Both the position numbers and the translations under genes were made by a program. 46,533 nucleotides of DNA from DATJHM01 sp035493895 (lineage in GTDB: Bacteria > Chloroflexota > Ktedonobacteria > Ktedonobacterales > Ktedonobacteraceae), in contig DATJHM010000202.1 in assembly GCA_035493895.1 (NCBI GenBank), positions 1 to 46,533 of the forward strand, given 5' to 3'. The number at the start of each line of letters is the position of its first letter. Within the stretch, counting starts at the first letter, position 1. The notes below the pieces were generated by a model. The model saw only the letters and a program-made list of their open reading frames with translations, had not been told where the DNA came from and searched no databases. Below are positions 40,725-46,533 of this stretch, in pieces.

Positions 40725-43148
40725 CTATAGTCCCTCACCATGTTCATCGGTGGCACCCTGGCGATACTTCTGGATGATGAGTTGAAGTGGCACTAATTCG
40801 GTGATGAGGAAGCGGAACGTACCCAGGGAGTCGAGAATCTGCGGGCCATAGATAGAGAGTATCCAGCGCCAGTATGGGGAAAGAGATGCCTGATGGCGGT
40901 TAGATACTTCGGAGCCACGTTGGATGAAATCGTTTACCAGCGCCTCCATCACCTGATTGGTCTCGGGTTTATTTGCCATAAACGTGTTGGTGAAGGAGTT
41001 GTAGAAAGTAGACCAGGCATTATTCTGATACTGCCAGTTGGACGATTGTTCTTTGGGTGGTGTCTCGCGTGGAGACTGGCGTGCAAACTCTGAGATATGA
41101 GCATTGAAGCCTGATATGAGGATGGTTGCCTGTAACAGGCCGCAGCCGCCAGCAGTAATGGGCCAGTAGAGCCAGGCTTCGGGAATCTGAGTGTTTGAAG
41201 TTTGATCGAGAAAGCGTTCGCGGATCAACCGGCGTGTAACGTCGATGATGCTCTGTCCTGGGCCGAAGAAGGATTGAGAGAAACGGGCCATTGCAGTATT
41301 AATTCCCGTGCGATGCGAACTGCCAAGATCGGCATGCATAGCGAGAGCATTGACCAGGTACGTCAGATGAGAGTTATACGTTTCGATTTGTGAAATGAGC
41401 GATGGGGATTGCATGACATGCTGGCGAGTCTGGCCGAGAAAGTGTTCGAAAGCGTTCCAGTTAACCTGCCAGTCTCCATGTGTATCAAGCGTAAGCAGGA
41501 GCCAGTCTGGTTGTCCTACTGGTAAGAATGGAAGGCGATCGCCACCGATACAGGTCGAGCCGCATTTTTCCAGATTCAGAGCAATGCCGCAAGTTTCGCA
41601 AAATATTCCTATAGCCTGCCATGCTTTGTCCATCTCATCGGCTGAGGTCCCCAGGATACAGATATCGTCGATGGCGCGAATAATCTGCACATGAGCAGAG
41701 CGTTCGAGATAGTGCTCGAATAGACCTGATACCAGTTCACCCAGCAAGTGAGAGAGCTGACAATAATTGGGGATGCCATTGGTGCTGGTTTTTGTTTGTC
41801 CTTGATAGGTGAGAGGAATCTGTAAAAACGTTTGAAAGAAGGCCAATTGGGAGGGAGATGCGCCGTAGCGTTGCAGAATATCCAGTAGCAGTTGATGAGA
41901 AAGGCTGGGATAGAAATCTTTGAAGTCAATTTTAAGAATGTGTAAGGGGCGTGTTGAGGGGAGTGCGCGTGCCAGCGCAATTTCCGCATTGATCAGTACA
42001 AGTGCTTTTTCTATATTGCTGATCTTGTCCAGAGCATCATAGTCCGAGAGTTGATCCAGATCCCTGAGTTCGCTTTTCCTGTGGAGGCGCATATGAAGAA
42101 TAGAACCAGAATCCAGATGATCGAGATACTCTTCTGTGGTAAGCTCGGCCTGCTTTTCTGCGTCCCATATATCGATCTCCATGAGCGTGCTGGGACGGAA
42201 TCCTTGAAAGTTATAGAAAAGGGTTCGTGTGGCACGTGTAAGCTGGCGATGATGGAATAGGTGCAGGCGGGCCTGACGTTCGGCGTTGAAAAACTGCTGG
42301 AGGATAGATTGCCAGCGCTGGCCTAAAATCTCCAGAAAGCAGGCGGTAGGAAGATCTTCGTCAATGCAGAGACGCCATTTGGTGAAAGTCCAGAGTGCGC
42401 GAGGTGGGAGTCCTTCCTGAGGACGTTGCCATTCATCTAAATGTTCGAGCATGATTGTGAGAGCATCTGAAAGTTCTTTTTGCATCGTTGTATCTGCAAG
42501 AAAGTCCTGTGCTTGTTTGCGTAGATTTGCCGGGTGATAGGCGTTCGTGCTTACCTGCTCCAGAATATCCACCAGGTCCTGAACTTTAACGCGCTGACGT
42601 AATGTATCGCCCACTGCTTCCTGAAACTGCTTTATACATTCATCTTCGTTGCTAAAAGCGAGATCAGCAATCAGGCTATCAAGTAGAGTGGTATAGTTAC
42701 CGGTTGTTGTTGGCTGTAACAAACGTTCTACTAATGCTGTTTGTATTTGCTCGCTCTCTTCGCTGCTTTCTGGCCTGGTACTGGTGGCGGCTGAAGCCCA
42801 TTCTTCCAGGAGTGCGCCAAAGATATACATAATCTCGGAGCGAAGCAGGCCGCTTGAGAGTTCTTTATCCAGACGTTCGCGCCAGAACGTGATGGTTTCG
42901 CGTGAGATGGGCTCACTCTCTGTATGCTCAAAGAGCGGCTCCATATTCGCAATATCCGGGTGAAGCTTCTGGTTGGCGAAGGTAATACGACGTAACCCTT
43001 CAAATAATATGCGCAAACGGCCTGTTTCTGTCGGTTCCTGTTCAACGGTCTGGCGGAGGTCGTTGTAGGCCTGAGATAGCCGGTTACGTTGTATACTCAG
43101 CTCGCGCAGCTTCATCTGCGTAATAAAATGCTCGTTTTTTGTAACCAT
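40725..43148 (-). CDS. Non-canonical reverse transcriptase (807 residues)
   Basis: A large RT-like protein. Motif A is KIDFKDFYPSL with D408. Motif B is NGIPNYCQLSHLLG (457-470), aligned with GLPQGSPLSPLLA but lacking PQG. Motif C is RAIDDICIL with D494 and D495, having Ala where YxDD has Tyr. Motif D is CGIALNLEKCG (520-530). The three catalytic Asp are kept, so polymerase activity is plausible. About 400 residues precede the palm, mostly helical with an N-terminal coiled coil (RELSIQRNRLSQAYNDLR), and about 270 follow it. There is no maturase or endonuclease motif and no intron or retron RNA that I recognise. Possible homes are the Abi/unknown-group (UG) defence RTs or the domesticated rvt-type RTs. 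I cannot place it further. Upstream, with a perfect hairpin between, is a small membrane protein. Confidence 0.85.
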   Translation of the reverse strand: MVTKNEHFITQMKLRELSIQRNRLSQAYNDLRQTVEQEPTETGRLRILFEGLRRITFANQKLHPDIANMEPLFEHTESEPISRETITFWRERLDKELSSGLLRSEIMYIFGALLEEWASAATSTRPESSEESEQIQTALVERLLQPTTTGNYTTLLDSLIADLAFSNEDECIKQFQEAVGDTLRQRVKVQDLVDILEQVSTNAYHPANLRKQAQDFLADTTMQKELSDALTIMLEHLDEWQRPQEGLPPRALWTFTKWRLCIDEDLPTACFLEILGQRWQSILQQFFNAERQARLHLFHHRQLTRATRTLFYNFQGFRPSTLMEIDIWDAEKQAELTTEEYLDHLDSGSILHMRLHRKSELRDLDQLSDYDALDKISNIEKALVLINAEIALARALPSTRPLHILKIDFKDFYPSLSHQLLLDILQRYGASPSQLAFFQTFLQIPLTYQGQTKTSTNGIPNYCQLSHLLGELVSGLFEHYLERSAHVQIIRAIDDICILGTSADEMDKAWQAIGIFCETCGIALNLEKCGSTCIGGDRLPFLPVGQPDWLLLTLDTHGDWQVNWNAFEHFLGQTRQHVMQSPSLISQIETYNSHLTYLVNALAMHADLGSSHRTGINTAMARFSQSFFGPGQSIIDVTRRLIRERFLDQTSNTQIPEAWLYWPITAGGCGLLQATILISGFNAHISEFARQSPRETPPKEQSSNWQYQNNAWSTFYNSFTNTFMANKPETNQVMEALVNDFIQRGSEVSNRHQASLSPYWRWILSIYGPQILDSLGTFRFLITELVPLQLIIQKYRQGATDEHGEGL

Positions 43149-43179
43149 GCCTGCAAAATTCCTTCTATAAATTTTTGTA

Positions 43180-43229
43180 ATGAGAAAGAACAGGTTCTAT
43201 GATTGCTCATAAAACCTGTTCTTTCTCAT
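43180..43229. repeat. Perfect 17-bp hairpin just upstream of the reverse transcriptase
   Basis: ATGAGAAAGAACAGGTT (43180-43196) pairs with 43213-43229 around a 16-base loop. It ends 32 bases before the RT start codon (43148) and begins 72 bases after the stop of the small membrane protein on the same strand. There is no T-run, so it may be a weak terminator, an mRNA leader structure or part of a non-coding RNA used by the RT. Confidence 0.6.
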
Positions 43230-43300
43230 GGACGCAATTACGGAAGAAAATTAGCCAGATGGAGAAAAATGCAAAACGTGGTTATTGCAACCCACTTATT

Positions 43301-43723
43301 CTATTGCCATTTCGGGTCATTGGTGACAGGCGGGTAAGAGGGTTGGGATGGTGGATAGTACATTGGTGGTTGTGATTGATAGATTTGTCCATTGCCTGGA
43401 CCCAGTACCTGTGGCGATGTCTCAGGAACCGTTAGTAGATAGATCAACATGGCAATACCGGTGAATAACACTGTACAGATAAACCATCCCCATTGCTTCA
43501 GCCTGACCTGTTTAATAAGCGTACCAATCCAGGCAATTATTCCTAGTAGGCTCGCGACGAAAATTGTGACAATAAAGGTCACAATTTCGGTAGTTTGATA
43601 TGGATGAAGGAGCAATTGCATGCGGGGGGGATGAGGTAGCAAATAGAGAAGAGATGCTATGACAGCAATTACTAAAAAAGGAATAGACAGAATATAAAGA
43701 ATTACAATGGTTTTCTTACGCAT
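43301..43723 (-). CDS. Small membrane protein with Pro/Tyr-rich cytoplasmic tail
   Basis: A 140-residue protein with three hydrophobic segments near residues 6-28, 46-67 and 80-98. A C-terminal tail of about 38 residues is rich in Pro, Tyr, Gln and Ser (QPPMYYPPSQPSYPP). I do not recognise a family. The start ATG has AGGAAGAAATGA nearby but no ideal ribosome site. It lies directly upstream of the reverse transcriptase on the same strand (152 bases between), separated by a perfect hairpin. It could be a partner, for instance a membrane effector, or an unrelated neighbour. Confidence 0.65.
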   Translation of the reverse strand: MRKKTIVILYILSIPFLVIAVIASLLYLLPHPPRMQLLLHPYQTTEIVTFIVTIFVASLLGIIAWIGTLIKQVRLKQWGWFICTVLFTGIAMLIYLLTVPETSPQVLGPGNGQIYQSQPPMYYPPSQPSYPPVTNDPKWQ

Positions 43724-43948
43724 AGGAAGAAATGAATCCTTTCATACGATTAAGAGGTCCCTTGACATCGGCCTGAGACAATAAAAATGTTAATTTTCTT
43801 TGCCTTTCCAGCAGTTTAGCAAGGTTTGAAGTTTATGTCTAGAATACGTTCATTATTCCTGATGTGAGGCCCTGGTAGGAGGTCAGTTTTCAGGGAGAAG
43901 AGTGTGGATTTTCAGTGGAGCAGATCCTGTGGAGATGTGGTGGGGTTC

Positions 43949-44006
43949 CAATAAAAAGAAATGGCATGATACGATTTGTCATCATATCGTATCATGCCAT
44001 TTCTTT
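43949..44006 (-). terminator. Intrinsic terminator of the P450 gene
   Basis: A perfect 21-bp stem (43986-44006 with 43955-43975) and a 10-base loop, read on the minus strand, followed by TTTTTATT. It begins 12 bases after the P450 stop. The rest of the 295-base gap to the small membrane protein gene contains no gene I can support. Confidence 0.9.
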
Positions 44007-44018
44007 GTGAGATGTTTT

Positions 44019-45383
44019 CTATCTTCTCTTTACCGTAACCATCACAGGCTCGCCTGGTCGCAGGGTCACATGATGTCGCGGATCGAGCGTGATCGTCTGG
44101 CCGGGAACCAGCGAGAAGTGGACGCGTTGAGCGATGGTTGCGAGCAAGAGATGGCCTTCCATCATCGCAAAATGTAGACCGATGCAGATGCGTGGGCCTG
44201 CACCGAAGGGGAAGTATGCATAGCGCGGAAGCAACTTCTCGCGTTCGGGCGTGAAGCGTTCAGGGACGAACTTTTCTGGTTCCGGGAAGTACTCTTCGCG
44301 GCGGTGAAGTGTATAGGGAGCTACCAGTGCAATCATGCCTTTAGATAGATGATAGCCATCGATCTCCACATCGCGTAATGCACGTCTGGCTGTGGCATAA
44401 GCAGGAGGGTAGAGGCGCATGGATTCTTTGAAGACCTGGAGGCAATAGGGTAAACGCGCCAGATCGGCATATGTTGGCGTGCGACCCTGCAACACACTAT
44501 CCACCTCCTCCTGTATCTTCTGATAGGTCTCAGGATGCTGGCAGAGCAGATACCAGGCCCAGGTCAGCGCCGTCGCAGTTGTTTCATGACCAGCGCCGAA
44601 GAGCGTCAGGCACTCGGCCATCAACTGCTCATTGCTCATTGGATGGCCATCTTCATCTTTCGCTTTGAGCAGAATAGAGAGGAGGTCATTGCGTTCCTCG
44701 GAAGCATTGTTTCGCTCATCGATAAAGCCCTGGATATGATCGCGTAGAATCTGCATTGCTTTGTGCGTGCGAAGATTGCGCGGTAGCGGCCAGCTATAGG
44801 GCGGTGGCAAAAGCGACGCAAGGGCGTGCGAGATATATTCCACGCTGACCTTCATGGCCGCGCCCAGTTCATCGGTTTCGGCAAAGACATCGGCATCGAA
44901 AAGCGTTTTCCCGATGACACTCATCGTCAGGCTGGTCATTTGCTGATTGATATCGATCGTCGAGCCATCGGCCCACAACTGCTGAATCTGCTCGCCATAC
45001 TGCGCCATTGTCGCGGCATATTCGGCGATATGGCGTGGCTGGAAAGAAGGGGCCATCAGTTTACGCTGGTGACGATGGAAATCGCCCTCGCTACTGAAGA
45101 TGCCATCGCCAATCGCAGGGCGAAATGTGTTATGGATGGAGTCACCTTTGTCGAAGTCATATGCGTGTTCGACGAGAATGCTGTGGATATGTTCCGGTTT
45201 GTTGAAGAGAATCGCCGGGATCTGACCAAAGTGGATGCCGTACACATCGCCCTTATCGGCGACACGTTGCAGGAGCGTCAGGCGATCGCGGGCAAATTCG
45301 GGTAGATTTCCGACAATGGGATAGGCACGAATAAAGTGGAATGCCTTCTGAGACTGGGCCTCTGTTTTTACTTGAGTGACCAT
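44019..45383 (-). CDS. Cytochrome P450
   Basis: A 454-residue heme-thiolate monooxygenase. The I-helix oxygen-binding motif is GAGHETTATAL, the K-helix ExxR is KESMRLYPP, and the meander PERFTPER leads into the heme loop FPFGAGPRICIG with the axial Cys. FIRAYPIVGNLPEF near the N-terminus and the whole style resemble bacterial class E P450s of the CYP4/CYP102-like type, acting on fatty acids, terpenes or similar. It is soluble, with no membrane anchor and no fused reductase, so it needs external electron donors. I use the ATG at 45383 with GAGGA 8 bases upstream; the frame continues to 45464. The ferredoxin/reductase pair at 6.1-7.8 kb could serve it. Confidence 0.93.
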   Translation of the reverse strand: MVTQVKTEAQSQKAFHFIRAYPIVGNLPEFARDRLTLLQRVADKGDVYGIHFGQIPAILFNKPEHIHSILVEHAYDFDKGDSIHNTFRPAIGDGIFSSEGDFHRHQRKLMAPSFQPRHIAEYAATMAQYGEQIQQLWADGSTIDINQQMTSLTMSVIGKTLFDADVFAETDELGAAMKVSVEYISHALASLLPPPYSWPLPRNLRTHKAMQILRDHIQGFIDERNNASEERNDLLSILLKAKDEDGHPMSNEQLMAECLTLFGAGHETTATALTWAWYLLCQHPETYQKIQEEVDSVLQGRTPTYADLARLPYCLQVFKESMRLYPPAYATARRALRDVEIDGYHLSKGMIALVAPYTLHRREEYFPEPEKFVPERFTPEREKLLPRYAYFPFGAGPRICIGLHFAMMEGHLLLATIAQRVHFSLVPGQTITLDPRHHVTLRPGEPVMVTVKRR

Positions 45384-45650
45384 ATGTGTATTCCTCGAAA
45401 ATCTTAGCGTCGACAGAGCCTCGTGGATCATGGTGAGGTGCTCTGAAGTGTGGCTGCTTGCCAATTCTTACTCATTTTTTTCTCTGTTAAGATCATACCA
45501 TCGGAATGGAAGAGATGCCATCCTGAAATTGAAACTATTGTAAAAAATGCGCGAATTGTAAACAGGTGACATCAGGTCGCAAGAGCATGCGGTATAATAT
45601 ATATTGTCTCTACTGAGCTAAGAAAGAGAGTATTAGAAGGAAGCAAAGAT

Positions 45651-46442
45651 ATGCGCATCGCTCTTTTATCCGATATTCATGGAAATTCGCTCGCGCTTGA
45701 CGCGGTGCTTGCGGACATTGAGGCGCAGGGTGGGGCGGACACCTACTGGGTGCTGGGGGATTTCTCGTCTTTAGGTTTTGATCCAGTAGGCGTGGTAGAG
45801 CGTGTCACGAAATTGCCCAACGTATTTTTCTTACAGGGGAACCATGATCGCTACATCATCATGGGCGATCGTCCAGGTCTGGCGCGAGCACGGGCGAATC
45901 CCCGTCTGGCCGCATTTATCGATACAATGACGATGAATGTGCTCTGGACGCGAGAGCTGATTGAGGATAGTGGCTGGTTGCCCTGGTTCGAGCGTTTACC
46001 GATGGAATTGCGGCTGACGTTGCCGGATGGGACGCGCTTGCTGGGCGTGCATGTGGCCCCGGGTGTGGACGATGGGCCGGGGATTATTCCGTTGTTGAGC
46101 GATGACGAACTGCGCGATCTGTTAGCGCCAGCTGAGGCCGATCTGGTGATTGTAGGGCATACGCATGTGCCGCTGGAACGCACCGTAGAGCAGGTGCGCG
46201 TATTTAATCTGGGTAGCATCAGTAATCCTATGGGCGCACGCCTGGATGCCAGCTATGCATTGCTGGATGCCGACGAGCGTGGGCATACTCTGCAATTGCG
46301 CTATGTGGAGTACGACCGCGAAGCGGTCATCGAAGCGTTAAAGCGGGTGCAGCACCCGACAATCGACTTCCTGACGATGTTTATGCGCGGAGAGATCGTC
46401 CCGGCATGGGCACAACGTCAGGGGATACACGGGCAGGGATGA
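45651..46442 (+). CDS. YfcE/calcineurin-type metallophosphoesterase
   Basis: A 263-residue dinuclear-metal phosphoesterase. The five motifs appear in order: DIHGN (near residue 8), GDFSSLG, GNHDR, an HVAP segment and GHTHVPLER. NLGSISNPMG then closes the fold. GD is followed by FSSLG rather than the usual DR or VG, within the tolerance of the family. It may be a phosphodiesterase; its substrate is unknown. AGAAGGAAG precedes the ATG. A TATAAT (45593-45598) is the probable -10, without a good -35. It is divergent from the P450. Confidence 0.88.
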   Translation: MRIALLSDIHGNSLALDAVLADIEAQGGADTYWVLGDFSSLGFDPVGVVERVTKLPNVFFLQGNHDRYIIMGDRPGLARARANPRLAAFIDTMTMNVLWTRELIEDSGWLPWFERLPMELRLTLPDGTRLLGVHVAPGVDDGPGIIPLLSDDELRDLLAPAEADLVIVGHTHVPLERTVEQVRVFNLGSISNPMGARLDASYALLDADERGHTLQLRYVEYDREAVIEALKRVQHPTIDFLTMFMRGEIVPAWAQRQGIHGQG

Positions 46443-46465
46443 AGGGCGACCGGGATTCAATCCCC

Positions 46466-46509
46466 GTAGAGGCGTGGCTGGTCTGCGCCAAATACGCATC
46501 AACCGAAGG
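46466..46509. repeat. Left end of a MITE-like repeat, element runs out of the window
   Basis: GTAGAGGCGTGGCTGGTCTG followed by CGCC and AAATACGCATCAACCGAAGG resembles the 13408-13450 end of the trp-cluster element (TAGAGGCGGGG..., then GAATATGCATCAACC). Only one end is visible before base 46533. Confidence 0.55.
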
Positions 46510-46533
46510 CCATAGAATGCAGGATTTTGGATT

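Noticed and set aside
40565..40756. Short minus-strand frame at the RT 3' end
   Set aside because: It overlaps the RT stop in another frame and lacks a ribosome site; the DNA holds a GAATTC-centred imperfect hairpin (40649-40675) that is too weak to call an RNA.

Overview
The window looks like a chromosomal segment from a soil-type bacterium with moderate GC content. The gene mix includes a T-box-controlled trp cluster, many one-component regulators, a membrane-anchored Ser/Thr kinase, a P450, a sugar PTS and MITE-like intergenic repeats. My best guess is Chloroflexota, class Ktedonobacteria. That placement is inference from gene style; no rRNA or other taxonomic marker is present. I found no tRNA, rRNA, CRISPR array, transposase, phage gene or replication origin.

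Layout. (1) 1-3.4 kb: 5' fragment of a Uma2-family gene, a threonine-aldolase-like PLP enzyme, a small two-HTH DNA-binding protein with an operator inside its own promoter, an SCP2 sterol-carrier protein and a QueD/PTPS enzyme. (2) 3.6-7.8 kb: a TetR regulator and an FAD aromatic-ring monooxygenase share a long palindromic operator; convergent to them is a ferredoxin and ferredoxin-reductase pair of the kind that feeds P450s. (3) 8.0-18.5 kb, minus strand: a nine-gene aromatic/tryptophan cluster in transcription order trpS-trpE-trpG-trpD-trpC/F fusion-trpB-trpA-aroH-DAHP synthase. A strong promoter and a textbook T-box leader with a Trp specifier candidate precede trpS. A MITE-like element sits between trpD and trpC. 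(4) 18.5-24.6 kb: LysM/transglycosylase, DtxR-type regulator, GSA-aminomutase-like aminotransferase, O-antigen-ligase-like membrane protein and a DUF3307 protein. (5) 24.6-31.6 kb: PadR regulator with tandem palindromic operators, DUF998 protein, MFS exporter, a small membrane protein with paired operators around its promoter, a VOC protein, a kinase whose catalytic Asp is Asn, and a gluconate-dehydrogenase-subunit-3-like protein. (6) 31.8-40.5 kb: purU, a sugar-porter MFS, a PTS block (EIICB, EIIA-Glc, EIIA-Man, HPr, EI) and a MerR/GyrI-like regulator. (7) 40.7-46.5 kb: an 807-residue non-canonical reverse transcriptase with a small membrane protein upstream, a P450 and a metallophosphoesterase.

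How parts work together. The trp block can run from PEP and erythrose-4-phosphate through chorismate to tryptophan and charged tRNA-Trp for its committed steps, all downstream of one tRNA-Trp sensor. The PTS block supplies a complete glucose/GlcNAc-type phosphorelay plus an extra Man-type EIIA. The ferredoxin/reductase pair could serve the P450 at 44.0-45.4 kb although they lie about 37 kb apart.

The strongest candidate for something undescribed is the reverse transcriptase at 40725-43148. It keeps both catalytic Asp of motif C and the motif A Asp, but has Ala in place of the YxDD Tyr, a PNY version of the motif B PQG, and about 400 residues before the palm. There is no group II intron, retron or integrase signature around it.
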